From: Azospirillum oryzae
GTDB taxonomy: Bacteria; Pseudomonadota; Alphaproteobacteria; Azospirillales; Azospirillaceae
DNA: 64,000 nucleotides
Reading direction: 5' to 3'
Assembly: GCF_008364795.1 (NCBI RefSeq)
Contig: NZ_VTTM01000012.1
Span: 118,794-182,793 of the forward strand
The translations under genes were made by a program, and so were the position numbers. Below, piece by piece: positions 52,784 through 62,600 of this stretch. Each line of letters begins with the position of its first letter. Within the stretch, counting starts at the first letter, position 1. The notes beneath the pieces were generated by a model. That model saw only the letters and a program-made list of their open reading frames with translations. It was not told the DNA's origin and did not search any database.

Positions 52784-53164
52784 TTACAGGCCCACCAGCA
52801 GGTCTCGTGGGACATGCAGCGCAGAGGCGATCTTCGCCATCGTATCGAGGCTGCCGGGCTCGCGGGCGTTCTCGATTTCCAACAGGCACGACGGCAGGAC
52901 ACCCACCGTTTCCGCCAGCCGGCGCGTCGTAAAACCCCGATGTTCTCGGAAGGCGGTGATAGGGTGGTCGCCGTCGAGGAGACGTTCGGCGAGTTCGAAG
53001 GGGAACGTCTCCGTCTCGCCGGAGGTCAAACAAACCTTCACCGCGTTGGCATCGATCAGATCCGAGGCGTCGACGACCAGTTCGGTCAAGGCCTCATAGT
53101 CGGCCCTGCTTAGCGTCACGGTGTACGTCGTCTCGGCAATCGGCGTAATGGGCATGAAGTTCAT
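52784..53164 (-). CDS. Xre-family antitoxin
   Basis: 126 aa. N-terminal 60 residues (TYTVTLSRADYEALTELVVDASDLIDA) are the antitoxin-type dimerisation part, then the HTH HPITAFREHRGFTTRRLAETVGVLPSCLLEIENAREPGSLDTMAKIASALHV. Antitoxins of this type usually follow a RelE toxin; only a scrap of one is upstream (53167-53280). AAGGAG lies before ATG 53164; upstream ATG 53329 would cross the scrap and is not used. Stop is 39 bases before the higB remnant. Confidence 0.85.
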   Translation of the reverse strand: MNFMPITPIAETTYTVTLSRADYEALTELVVDASDLIDANAVKVCLTSGETETFPFELAERLLDGDHPITAFREHRGFTTRRLAETVGVLPSCLLEIENAREPGSLDTMAKIASALHVPRDLLVGL

Positions 53165-53166
53165 CG

Positions 53167-53280
53167 TTATATCTCCTTGCAATTGCCGACCTGCCGCAGC
53201 GCGTCGTTGGCGATCTGGTAGGTGGCCCGCCCGTCGCCGTGGCTGATTCGCCCCCGTCCGTCGCCGAACGCTTCTGGCCT
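53167..53280 (-). pseudogene. Possible RelE-type toxin remnant
   Basis: A frame ending GRATYQIANDALRQVGNCKEI, stop TAA two bases before the antitoxin ATG, resembles the last strands of RelE/ParE toxins (RVGDYRVIYEI ... VGHRREVY). Only about 37 codons are present, upstream stop TAA at 53287-53289. Some residues between the strand and the tail are missing. Weak similarity by eye only. Confidence 0.3.
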
Positions 53281-53428
53281 TGTATGTTACCAAACCACTT
53301 GAATGTTCTGCGATCAGGTGCTTTGGCAAGATGCCAGGTTACTTCCGTTATCCAGCAGGCTGACGTACCATCAATTCTGTCAGACGCGAGATGGAATATT
53401 TTAAAGGAACGGTACAGCGGAGTAGGTC

Positions 53429-53677
53429 ATGCATGATGCGGATCGCCGAAACGACCTGCGGGCAGTCATCGACCTCTTGCTATTGGGAAAGTGTCAGAAA
53501 TCACTCGCCGTGGAAAGCATCGATAGCATGTCAGCGGACGAGCAAAATGATGTGCTTGCACTCTATGAACAAGTTATCAACCAACTGCCCGCAGCCCTGG
53601 AGGCGGCCAAGCGAATACGGGGCATCGATCCAGCAGTTCGAGCGGTCAACCCGTCGCCGTCTGATACTGAGCAGTGA
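53429..53677 (+). CDS. Small hypothetical protein, 82 aa
   Basis: Starts MHDADRRNDLRAVIDLLLLG, helical and acidic, ending in a Pro/Ser-rich tail. No family recognised. Upstream GGAGTAGG is a modest ribosome-binding site. GC is lower than in the core. It is opposite in direction to the TA genes around it. Real but unsupported by homology. Confidence 0.4.
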   Translation: MHDADRRNDLRAVIDLLLLGKCQKSLAVESIDSMSADEQNDVLALYEQVINQLPAALEAAKRIRGIDPAVRAVNPSPSDTEQ

Positions 53678-53844
53678 CGTGCTGCGTAGTATTGACGAAG
53701 CGAACAGGCAGTTCTCTACGGCTCTCAAGCAAGATGCTGGTGGGAAGCAGCAATAATAACCCGGTGCGGGTCCCGTATCCCGACAGCAATCAGCCAGCCA
53801 CTGTCCAGTCCACCCGCAATCCGCTCAGTCATCCCCTCCCCTCC

Positions 53845-54342
53845 TTAAATGGACGCGTCGCTCACCTGACCGAAGGCGACTTTTTGGCGCTCCAAGGTGC
53901 AACGATCCTTGATGATCGCCAACAGTCTGCGCGCGACGGCCAGGGCGACGCTGGGTTCAATCCACACACAGGCCTCGTTACAGGGGTAGCGCAATCCATG
54001 GCCTGATTTGCCGAGCGCCACGAAAGCGTCAACCACGCGGATGGTGTCGTGGCTTGCCAGGAAGGACTCGTCCAATCCACAGGACCTGCATGCCTCCGCA
54101 AGGTTACGAAGACGGTGGCCAAATGCCTCCAGCTTTTTGGGAGGCCAATCAGCCCCGCGCAGGAAGCCTTTCAGCGCAAGCTCGATTGACTGCTCAATGA
54201 GATGCAGTGCCGGTTCGTCGAATTGGTGGGAACTTGGTTCGCCGGAAGTGATCAGCACTTCAGCGGCGTCTGCGTAGGTTTCTGCCATGCGCCACAGACC
54301 CGGTGCGGTGGGGATTACGGCGACGTGGTCAATCTCATCCAC
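53845..54342 (-). CDS. HEPN-like helical protein, third gene of RES-Xre operon
   Basis: 165 aa. The stretch LHLIEQSIELALKGFLRGADWPPKKLEAFGHRLRNLAEACRSCGL resembles HEPN-superfamily helical domains (E...E...LK..L..........GHdL..L...). No clear R-x4-6-H catalytic motif is visible. The gene starts 31 bases after the RES gene on the same strand, so it is likely co-transcribed. Its role is unknown; an additional toxin or regulatory partner is one possibility. Confidence 0.6.
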   Translation of the reverse strand: MDEIDHVAVIPTAPGLWRMAETYADAAEVLITSGEPSSHQFDEPALHLIEQSIELALKGFLRGADWPPKKLEAFGHRLRNLAEACRSCGLDESFLASHDTIRVVDAFVALGKSGHGLRYPCNEACVWIEPSVALAVARRLLAIIKDRCTLERQKVAFGQVSDASI

Positions 54343-54373
54343 AGGTCCGCTCCTTGTCTGGGTCGGCAGGCAA

Positions 54374-55045
54374 TCAGCGAACCACCTGCCGACGTGCGAC
54401 CACGGTACCCTCTATGGGCGCAGTGATCTCGTAATGATCCGCCTGGGTCACCTCCAGGATCAGGCGCGGCCGATAGGCGACGGTGTTGGTGCCTCCGCGG
54501 TGGCGCAGGCTGTCGTAGACGATGCCGGCGGCCTGCCCTGCCCGGCGCATCTCCTCTCCGAAGGCCTGAGAAGCACGGTAGTCTCCGGCCGCGTAAAGGT
54601 CGGGCAACGCCGTGCTCTGGCCGCGGATATCGAGGAATTCGCCGTCGAGACGAGCGGTGTAGAGACGGTAGGTCAGCCGCATTTCGGTAAGCCGGCGGTA
54701 GACGGCCTCGCGCCGGAGGTGATGGGCAACCTCGGCGATGGCGGTCTTCAGCGCCCATGCCCCGTACCATGCGCCAAGTTCGCCGCTGTTGAAACGCCCG
54801 CCGGCGGAAGCGGCATGCAGGAAAGCGGCCATCACCACGGAGGCGTTGTGGACGCCGTAGACCCACTGGTCGCGGGGAAGCCGGGCGACTCGCTCTTGCA
54901 CGAGGCGGTCGTTAGTCCAGCCCTCCAACTCCATGACAGCCTCCAGATCGTCCGGCCGGGCAACACTGTCAAAGGCCGGGATCGGTGGGAACCGCGACGG
55001 GATCAGGCGGTGCGTCGGTTGCGGTATTGCAATCGAGGTCGTCAC
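54374..55045 (-). CDS. RES-domain NAD+ phosphorylase-type toxin
   Basis: 223 aa. RES family pattern: RLIPSRFPPIPAFD at the N-terminus with substrate Arg, GGRFNSGELGAWYGAWALKTAIAEVAHHL (the R...S-E naming residues), and the C-terminal HRGGTNTVAYRPRLIL. The RES toxins break NAD+ by phosphorolysis and stop growth until the Xre antitoxin binds. It is four bases downstream of the Xre gene. The key residues Arg and Glu look intact. Confidence 0.9.
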   Translation of the reverse strand: MTTSIAIPQPTHRLIPSRFPPIPAFDSVARPDDLEAVMELEGWTNDRLVQERVARLPRDQWVYGVHNASVVMAAFLHAASAGGRFNSGELGAWYGAWALKTAIAEVAHHLRREAVYRRLTEMRLTYRLYTARLDGEFLDIRGQSTALPDLYAAGDYRASQAFGEEMRRAGQAAGIVYDSLRHRGGTNTVAYRPRLILEVTQADHYEITAPIEGTVVARRQVVR

Positions 55046-55049
55046 GGTG

Positions 55050-55577
55050 TCACACGATCACGATGTCGTCGTCGCTGTAAGGAGTGCTCGTCTCGTCCAT
55101 TGAACCGGGTGGTCCGAACACGCCTCCCCGTGCGGCATCGAGGTAGCGCCGCACCAGCATAGGACCGTCCATCGTGCCGTTGGTGACCAGCGCCATCGGC
55201 GGCTGACCGCCGAACGACGGACCATCGTGCGGCCCGGTCAGCCAGTCCAGGCCAGCCGGCTCCGAGCCGAACAGGATCATCAGCGCCTTGTGGATGCCGA
55301 GGACGGCGGAGATGCGCAGCAGCACGTCGACCGGCAGGATCAGATCATGGCCGTCGCGCGCCTTGGCGACCCAGCCGAAGTAAGTTGAGCGCCCGGGCGA
55401 ACCCAGCACCAGCAAGCGCTCGGCCTCCGCCCAGCCCCAGCGGTCAGCGATGGTCAAAAAGGTCCGCAGGGCCGGCGCGCTGAGTTGCCGCCGCTTGGCC
55501 GGGGCAAAACGGTCCGGTAGGAGGAAAGCAGGTCCTGTGGCGATAGGGACAGTGCTGCGGTGGGCACGGGTTGGCAT
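55050..55577 (-). CDS. Xre/MbcA/ParS-family antitoxin of RES module
   Basis: 175 aa. LSAPALRTFLTIADRWGWAEAERLLVLGSPGRSTYFGWVAKA (Xre-like HTH of the antitoxin) and LPVDVLLRISAVLGIHKALMILFGSEPAGLDWL... (MbcA/ParS toxin-binding part with the typical WL-Pro/Thr). Start ATG 55577 with GAGGCC upstream. A 13-bp palindrome at 55595-55628 lies just upstream as its operator. Confidence 0.88.
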   Translation of the reverse strand: MPTRAHRSTVPIATGPAFLLPDRFAPAKRRQLSAPALRTFLTIADRWGWAEAERLLVLGSPGRSTYFGWVAKARDGHDLILPVDVLLRISAVLGIHKALMILFGSEPAGLDWLTGPHDGPSFGGQPPMALVTNGTMDGPMLVRRYLDAARGGVFGPPGSMDETSTPYSDDDIVIV

Positions 55578-55594
55578 GGCAAAGGCCTCCTCTA

Positions 55595-55628
55595 GTCCAT
55601 ATCCGGATTATATTGTCCGGATATGGAC
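55595..55628 (-). promoter_or_regulatory. RES/Xre operator: perfect 13-bp inverted repeat
   Basis: GTCCATATCCGGA and TCCGGATATGGAC around TTATATTG, a perfect 13-bp palindrome with an AT-rich 8-base centre. It is 18 bases upstream of the Xre antitoxin gene ATG and may overlap the promoter. Binding by the Xre protein is inference. Confidence 0.75.
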
Positions 55629-55632
55629 CGCG

Positions 55633-55938
55633 TCAAGCTTGACGCGCAGAGCGTGCTGGCGGAGGGCGGCGCCGGGTTCTCGCCCAGCACCACCACCGGG
55701 AGATGCCAATGGTATGGCAGGCCTTAGCCTTGCTGGCATCACCGTTGAAGGTTGCGACTACGGCCTCCAACTTTTCAGAATCAAAAGTCGTAGGTAGGCC
55801 GCTATTTTGATTTCCGCTACCTGAAGATACAAGCATGCCTTGTATTGCTTCGTAAGTTAAGGCAACTTCATATTGGGTGAGCGCCCAGAAGATATGGAAC
55901 TGGAGCTCCGCATGCGGCATGTTCGTGTCCATACCCAC
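55633..55938 (-). CDS. Possible small hypothetical gene, 101 aa
   Basis: Opens MGMDTNMPHAELQFHIFWALTQYEVALTYEAIQGMLVSSG, with a basic Arg-rich end that reads like out-of-frame sequence. No family recognised. No convincing ribosome-binding site. GC near 50% is unlike the core. It may be a gene fragment broken by the RES operon insertion. Low confidence. Confidence 0.25.
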   Translation of the reverse strand: MGMDTNMPHAELQFHIFWALTQYEVALTYEAIQGMLVSSGSGNQNSGLPTTFDSEKLEAVVATFNGDASKAKACHTIGISRWWCWARTRRRPPPARSARQA

Positions 55939-56086
55939 CGCTGCCTATCGGAACGCAACACCTCTAAGCCGCTTTCAATCCGCGGAACCGGCCAATCACG
56001 TGCAGATTCTACCTCGGACCCGCTATCCCGGTGCGAGGCAGACTTGTCATGACGACATCTACACACTGAAATAAGGGAAAGAAACC

Positions 56087-57037
56087 ATGCGTAAGGTCCC
56101 GATGAGGTCTGCTGGGTGTTGGTCTATTTGGCGTGCTGCGTTGGCAGTATCCATTGCATCATCCGTCGCTGCATGTGCTGGACGACCGACCCAAGAAGCG
56201 ATCGCAACCTATTCTGCTGCGCTCGACACCACTTCCACCTCGGCCAGACAAGGTCTCTTCGAGATTCAGAAGCGTGAACTTGCCACTATCAATGCGAAGA
56301 ACGCCAACGCCATCCTTAGCGCGAAGCCAGGCAATGCGCATGTTGAACTCGAAGCCAAAAACGAGATTGTAACCAACGATGTGCTAAAGCCCCGGCTTGA
56401 ATTCTTCGTGGCTCTCTCAGACTATGCTTCTGCTCTCGCAGCGGCGGCGTCGCCAGAGCAAGCGACATCGGTCAAGGTAAAGATCGAAGAAGCGGGCAAA
56501 GCCTTTGGAGCACTCGGAGTAGCAATCAGAGGAGACGCCGCAAACTTCCCGGCTGAGAAAGTAAATAGCGCGGCTACAGCGTTCGCGTCAATTGCGGCAA
56601 TACTTGTCGATGCGAAACTCAATCACGAAATCCCGAAAATTGTATCAAGCACACACGAAAACTTGAAGGCCGGGGTCGAAGCTTTTAAGGCCGATCTGGG
56701 AGATCCCAGTGCTGGCGGCTTCCGGGCACTCATGAACGACGCGACGAAACGACTGGTTGGTCAGGAGACGATCTTAATCGGTACCTTTGCACAAGACGTC
56801 AAAAGCATTGGAAAACCACGTTTGCATGATGAGATCCGGGAGAGCCAGGGTCGGATCCAAGCCCTTGGCAACGCGGACATGCTGCTGACTTCCCTCGTCC
56901 CAGCCCTCGACGAAATGCTTGAGGCTCACGAGGCTCTCCGGACGCCAAGTGTAGAAACGACACTTAGTCAGGTTAACCTGTTCTTGGATAGAGCCGAAGA
57001 TCTTCGCGAAGCGGTCAATACTTTTCGCGCAAAGTAG
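56087..57037 (+). CDS. Putative lipoprotein, 316 aa
   Basis: N-terminal signal with lipobox VAAC (Cys30), then about 285 mostly helical, Ala/Lys/Glu-rich residues (QEAIATYSAALDTTSTSARQGLFEIQKRELATINAKNANAIL). No domain recognised. GGGAAAG precedes ATG 56087. It is followed 78 bases later by a helical 107-aa gene with a good ribosome-binding site, a likely partner. GC is lower than in the core, in an accessory region. Confidence 0.75.
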   Translation: MRKVPMRSAGCWSIWRAALAVSIASSVAACAGRPTQEAIATYSAALDTTSTSARQGLFEIQKRELATINAKNANAILSAKPGNAHVELEAKNEIVTNDVLKPRLEFFVALSDYASALAAAASPEQATSVKVKIEEAGKAFGALGVAIRGDAANFPAEKVNSAATAFASIAAILVDAKLNHEIPKIVSSTHENLKAGVEAFKADLGDPSAGGFRALMNDATKRLVGQETILIGTFAQDVKSIGKPRLHDEIRESQGRIQALGNADMLLTSLVPALDEMLEAHEALRTPSVETTLSQVNLFLDRAEDLREAVNTFRAK

Positions 57038-57115
57038 TTGTCGATTTACTGCTGAGGTCAGGAATAGGCCGAGTTCACGCCAGCCTAAGCCATCACGAAC
57101 AGGAGGATATCTGAA

Positions 57116-57439
57116 ATGGCGACATACCGGGAGGCGAGAGAAGCTATCAGTAATTTCATTACCGTTTGTGAGAAGGCTGAGGACAGCGCCAAAGGTGCAG
57201 AACAAACGGCCTTACTACAGCTGATTGACGATCTCCGAGCCGAGCGCATGAGGATCGATGCAGCGGAGCTCAAAAACAGCGGAAAGGCCTATCCCGGCCT
57301 CACAGAGGAAATACGGTCCGCCAAGAAGAAGCTTGCTGACCTATCCGACGGGGTGAAGAGAATCATCAACGCAGCGGAGGTTGCAACGCAACTCATTGGC
57401 ACGCTGACGCGTATAGTTACGGTACTTGCAGGAATTTAA
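57116..57439 (+). CDS. Small helical hypothetical protein, 107 aa
   Basis: MATYREAREAISNFITVCEKAEDSAKGAEQTALLQLIDDLRAERMR, then a helical body and a hydrophobic C-terminal stretch (EVATQLIGTLTRIVTVLAGI) that could be membrane-associated. No family recognised. AGGAGG lies eight bases before ATG 57116. Probably co-transcribed with the lipoprotein gene upstream. Confidence 0.7.
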   Translation: MATYREAREAISNFITVCEKAEDSAKGAEQTALLQLIDDLRAERMRIDAAELKNSGKAYPGLTEEIRSAKKKLADLSDGVKRIINAAEVATQLIGTLTRIVTVLAGI

Positions 57440-57836
57440 TGTGGTGAACAAAAATTACCGGCGCGCAGGCGCTGGCTTGGTTAGGAGTCTGCGGGGTAGC
57501 GGACGCGAAGCGTCCTTAGCGGCCCGAGCACGGTGCTGCAATCGGTGCCAGGAGGGCCGGCGGTGAGATTTGCGGCGCTTCAGAGGGATCGCCCTTCGTC
57601 CGACCTCAACCAATTGTTCGACAGCTGTGACCATTCTTCCGTCCCAACTTGAGTTCCCAGGGGCATCGAGGTCTAGACACTTACCGACAGGAAAAAATAC
57701 CGGTGTATTCATCGCGCTTCGAGTCTCCATAAACTCGACATCCTGAGCTGAATATGCGAAAATTCCGCCACCGAATTGTTTAATAGCTGATTATTAGCGC
57801 AACGCGCTTGTGGCAGCATTGAGCAACGGAGGGGGC
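57440..57836. other. Gene-free stretch before the phosphoesterase gene
   Basis: 397 bases. Holds GGACGC-GAA-GCGTCC (57501-57515), a small hairpin, and no supported gene. An Arg-rich open frame on the minus strand (57455-57730) is not accepted. The promoter for the phosphoesterase operon must lie here; an AT-rich run near 57770-57800 precedes the gene. Confidence 0.4.
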
Positions 57837-59651
57837 ATGCCTCGAAACAGCGCCAAGCCAGATATGAATTATTGGTACGCCCCTCGCCGGATGGCGGCCA
57901 CAGCCGTGCGGCTCGTGATATCTACGATATTCGGAGAATACAGCGACGCACGCGAGGTACAGGCGATTAGCCGACCCATCTTGCCGGGTGGTCTTGATCC
58001 GGCCTTCGACTACAGCGACACCAATAATGATTTTTGGTTCGACTATGCAGCTGACACCGGTGACGGCTGGGACTCGACGTTTGCCATTGCGTCGCTCCTC
58101 GGCGCGAGCGTGATCGACTTGGACGGTCGGCGATTGCCGCGGGGGCGTTTCCTGATCCTCGGCGGTGACGAGGTCTACCCCACCCCCTCGCGCGATTCCT
58201 ACCGGGAGCGTCTGGTCAGGCCCTTCGCGGCGGCGTTGCCCGACGTGAAGGACTCCGAGGAACAGGAAGAGCGCCCCCACTTGTACGCTATTCCTGGTAA
58301 CCATGATTGGTACGACGGGCTGTCGTCCTTCCTGGGCCTATTCTGCCGACGGCGCCCAAGCGGAAACTGGGGCGGTAGCCGCGATGGGCGGCGCATCGGG
58401 CTCTGGCAGACGCAACAGAATCGGAGTTATTTTGTCCTCAAGCTTCCCGGCAAATGGTGGGTCTGGGCTTTCGACATCCAACTCAACAGCTACGTAGACC
58501 AGCCACAGATCGATTATTTCCAGCATGTGGCGACACACTGGATGGAAGCCGGAAGCCGTGTTGTCCTGTGCACGGCGCAACCCGATTGGATCTATGCGCA
58601 CTGTGATCGGGGAAAGTTCAGCAATCTCGCCTACGTCGAATACATCATCGAGCATCACGGGCATGAGTTGGCGCTCGTGCTATCCGGCGATATGCACAAT
58701 TACAACCACTATCTGGGCCACATCGTGGAACGGACAAGCCATGCCGAGCGCACGCGCCACTACATCACCGCCGGTGGCGGCGGTGCCTTCCTTCATCCGA
58801 CGCACCACCTGCCGCATGGGATCTCATTCGTGGAGCCCGGATCCAAGAACCGCCGGACGCGCCGGTTCGATCTGATCGGGAGCTTTCCCGACCCCAAGAC
58901 GTCGCGCAGGCTCACGTGGCGCAATCTCGCTTTTGCCGCCACCAACGCCGGCTTCACAGCCGCGGTAGCCAGCGTCTATGCCGCGTTGATCTGGATCCTC
59001 GATGCGACGAGCCGGGTAACCGCCAACACCGGGCTCGTGGAATCGCTGGGCGGAACGGCACTGACCGAAGGCGTGTCGCGAACCGTCTCATTCCTCGCCG
59101 AAAGCCCTCTCGGCATTGTGCTGGTCCTGACTATGGCGGCCGCATACACCGCTTTCGTCGATGTCGAGAGAGCAAGCGACCCGTCGCTTTCCGATCCCGG
59201 AGAGCGCATCGCGGGGAAGCAGCAATGGCCGTGGAGGGTGCTGTACGGCGGCGCCCATTTTGCCGGACAATTCGTGCTGGCGGTCGCCGCCCTCGTCCTC
59301 ATCTCGCAGGGCTTGGCAGTCTTATTCGGCGTGAAGGCGGGCTCGCCGCTCGCCTCCCTCCTCGTGATCCTGTTGGGCGGAGGCGCCGGCGGTCTGAGCG
59401 CCGCCACGACCATGGGGATCTACCTTATCGCTATGCTGAACGGCCTGCACCTGCACTGGAACGAGGCTTTCTCAGCCTTGCGTTGCCCGGACTACAAGAA
59501 CCTGCTGCGTCTTCGGATCGCTAGGGATGGCACACTCTCGGTGTACGCCCTGGGCGTCGAGCGCGTGCCGCGCAGCAGCGGCCGTCCCGAGGACGGCCCC
59601 ATTTCGCCATCGGTGACGCTGATTGATACCGTTACGATCGAGGGCCGCTGA
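57837..59651 (+). CDS. Membrane-anchored metallophosphoesterase
   Basis: 604 aa. N-terminal calcineurin-like phosphoesterase: ADTGDGWDST metal motif, LILGGDEVYP (GD), AIPGNHDWYDG (GNH[DE]), and later LVLSGDMHNYNHY with metal His. The C-terminal 240 residues carry about five hydrophobic segments (about residues 368-560). Substrate unknown; related proteins act on nucleotides or phospholipid headgroups. ATG 57837 follows GGAGGGGGC closely. The next gene starts 34 bases downstream, so this is an operon with the GMC/hydrolase fusion. Confidence 0.85.
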   Translation: MPRNSAKPDMNYWYAPRRMAATAVRLVISTIFGEYSDAREVQAISRPILPGGLDPAFDYSDTNNDFWFDYAADTGDGWDSTFAIASLLGASVIDLDGRRLPRGRFLILGGDEVYPTPSRDSYRERLVRPFAAALPDVKDSEEQEERPHLYAIPGNHDWYDGLSSFLGLFCRRRPSGNWGGSRDGRRIGLWQTQQNRSYFVLKLPGKWWVWAFDIQLNSYVDQPQIDYFQHVATHWMEAGSRVVLCTAQPDWIYAHCDRGKFSNLAYVEYIIEHHGHELALVLSGDMHNYNHYLGHIVERTSHAERTRHYITAGGGGAFLHPTHHLPHGISFVEPGSKNRRTRRFDLIGSFPDPKTSRRLTWRNLAFAATNAGFTAAVASVYAALIWILDATSRVTANTGLVESLGGTALTEGVSRTVSFLAESPLGIVLVLTMAAAYTAFVDVERASDPSLSDPGERIAGKQQWPWRVLYGGAHFAGQFVLAVAALVLISQGLAVLFGVKAGSPLASLLVILLGGGAGGLSAATTMGIYLIAMLNGLHLHWNEAFSALRCPDYKNLLRLRIARDGTLSVYALGVERVPRSSGRPEDGPISPSVTLIDTVTIEGR

Positions 59652-59685
59652 TCCGCAGCCGATACGGATATGGAGAGGAGAGGCT

Positions 59686-62600
59686 ATGGACCGCTTGTCA
59701 CGTCCGAACACGGCGATTCGCCCGTTCTACGATGTGGTAATCGTCGGCTCCGGGTATGGCGGCGCGGTGGCGGCGAGCCGTTTGGCGCGGGCCGGACAGA
59801 GCGTTGCGGTGCTCGAACGCGGCCGGGAGTTGCAGCCCGGCGACTACCCCGACACCCTGCTCAAGGCGCAAGCAGAGGCCCAGATCGACACCGGCGCCGG
59901 CGGCATCGGGCGGCCTACGGCGCTGTTCGACATGCGGCTTAACGACGACGTGCACGTGGTCGTGGGATGTGGTCTGGGCGGGACGTCGCTGATCAACGCG
60001 AATGTCGCGCTTCCCCCGGACCCCCGGGTCTTCGACGACCCCCGCTTCCCACTGGCGCTGCGGCAGGACGTCGGCGGCGGACTTGTTGAGGCCTACACTC
60101 GTGCTCGGCGCATGCTGGAGCCGGTGCCCTACCCCGAGCATGTCCATCTGAAGAAGCTGGATGCCTTGCGTACAGCCGGAGTGTCGCTCGGCCACCTGGC
60201 CAACTGCCCTCCCATCGCGGTCGGCTTCTCCGATCGCGTTAATCACGCCGGCGTCTTCCAGAAAGGATGCACCCTGTGCGGCGACTGCTGTTCCGGTTGT
60301 AACGTGGGCGCCAAGAATACCGTGCTGATGAACTATCTGCCCGACGCCAAGGCGCATGGGGCTGAGATCTTCTGCGAAGTGGGAGTCCGTTGGCTGGAAC
60401 GGACACCCGGGCACGATGCATGGCGTGTCCATTTTCACCGCCTGGGCGTCGGGCAGAACGTCTTCGCTGACGCGGAAGACCCTGCCGTGGAAGCGCGCAT
60501 CGTGGTGCTGGCCGCCGGCACCCTCGGCAGCACGGAAATCCTGCTGCGCTCGAAAGAAAAGGGCCTGCCCGTTTCCGCGGCCGTCGGCACGCGGTTCTCC
60601 GGCAACGGCGATGTCCTCGCGTTCTCCTACAACAACAACGCATCGATTGAGGGGGTCGGGTTGGGAACGGAGGCCGCCACATACCGACCCGGGACGTCGT
60701 CAAGGCGGGCGCCGGGCCCGACCATCACCGGCGTAATTGACCTACGGGACACCGCGCTAGACGACGGCATGGTCATCGAGGAGGGGGCACTTCCCGGCGC
60801 ACTCGGGCCGCTCCTCGCCGCGGCCTTCACCGGAGCGGCGGCCCTGGTCGGCGACGACACCGATGACGGGTTGGCCGACGACATACAGGAGAAGGTGCGG
60901 GAAGTGGAGAGCCTGCTGCGCGGCCCGTACCATGGCGCAATCAATCACACGCAGACCCTGCTCGTGATGGCGCACGACGGGGCCGATGGTCGCCTCGCGT
61001 TGCGCGACGACCGGCTGCGCGTGGACTGGCCCGGCGTCGGCAAACGCCGTGCGTTTGGAAATATCGCCGAGCGGCTGCGAGCAGTGGCCGAAGCGACCGG
61101 TGGAACCTTCATCCCCAACCCGCTCTGGACGCCGCTTCTCCATCATGAACTGGTCACCGTTCACCCGTTGGGCGGCTGTCCAATGGGCGAGACGGGAACC
61201 GACGGGGCCGTGGATCATGCCTGCCGGGTGTTCCGAGGAGCCGACACCGCCGTCTACGAAACCTTGCTTGTGTGCGACGGTTCGGTCATGCCGCGCTCGC
61301 TGGGGATCAACCCGCTGCTGACCATAACGGCCTTCGCCGAGCGGGCGATGGCGCTGCTGGCCGGGCGCGAGGGGTGGCGCTTCGACGATGCGCCGAACCC
61401 GCCGGTAACTGGGAGCGAACCGGCCGCCGGTCCGGTCGGCCTGCACTTCACCGAACGCATGGCGGGGTGGGTTGGGCCACCGTTGGCCGTCGATTTCGAG
61501 GAGGCCGCCCGGCAGGGACGAGACACTCCGTCCGGGAGCACCGGCGCCCTCTCTTTCATAGCAACGATCGTGGTCGACGACGTCGCACGCTTTATCGACG
61601 ATCCCGAGCACAGCGCCACACTCATTGGCGAGGTATTAGCACCCGCACTCTCGTCGCAGCCCCTAACCGTCACCAACGGCCGCTTCAACCTGTTCTGCCC
61701 CGATCCCGGGCGGGTCGAATCAAAGCTCATGACTTACAGCATGCCGCTGGTCGCCGTCGACGGCAGCCGGTATCGTCTCGAGGGGGAGAAAATCGTCCAT
61801 GACGACCGCGGCTTCGATCTGTGGCCCGACACGACAACGCTGTACGTGACGCTGCGTACCGGCGACGATGGTGAGATAATAGCCCGTGGGGTATTGCGAC
61901 TTGCGGTTGCGGACTTTCTCAAGCAGCTGCGCACCATGCGCACGACAAACGCTCCGACGCCGGAAGCGGGCTTGCGGGTGCTGGCCCGCTTTGGCCACTT
62001 CTTCGCCGGACAGCTATTCACAACCTTCGGCGGGGTATTTGCCGGCGCCACCGCTTATGATTCCAACGCTGTCCGGAAGCGCCGCGGCTTGCGGGCCTGC
62101 GCGCCCGAAGTCCATGTGGCAGAGACGCGGGACGGAAAGAAGTTGCTGCTCACCCAGTACAAGGGCGGCACCAAGGGGCCGGTCATCCTGACCCATGGAC
62201 TGGGGGTGTCCAGCTTGATATTCACCGTCGATACCATCGACACCAACCTCCTCGAATATCTGTTCGCCGCCGGCTACGATTGCTGGCTTCTCGACTACCG
62301 TGCGAGTGTCGCCCTTCCCTACTGCGAAGAGGGCTTCACCGCTGATACCGTTGCCACGCACGACTTCGAGGCGGCTGTGCAGAGGGTTCTTGCCCTGACC
62401 GGGGCTGCGAGCGTGCAGATGGTCGCGCACTGCTTCGGTTCGATGACATTCTTCATGGCGATGCTGAATGGGCTGTGCGGCGTTCGTTCCGCAGTGGCCT
62501 CACAGATCGCCGCCGATGCCGATGTGCCGTGGTTCCCGCAGAGGCTGCTAGCCCACATGCGTGCGGCCGACCTGATGCGCCTCGTCGGCGTGCGTGTGCT

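Noticed and set aside
57455..57730. Arg-rich 91-codon minus-strand frame
   Set aside because: No start signal, composition like out-of-frame GC-rich sequence, no domain.
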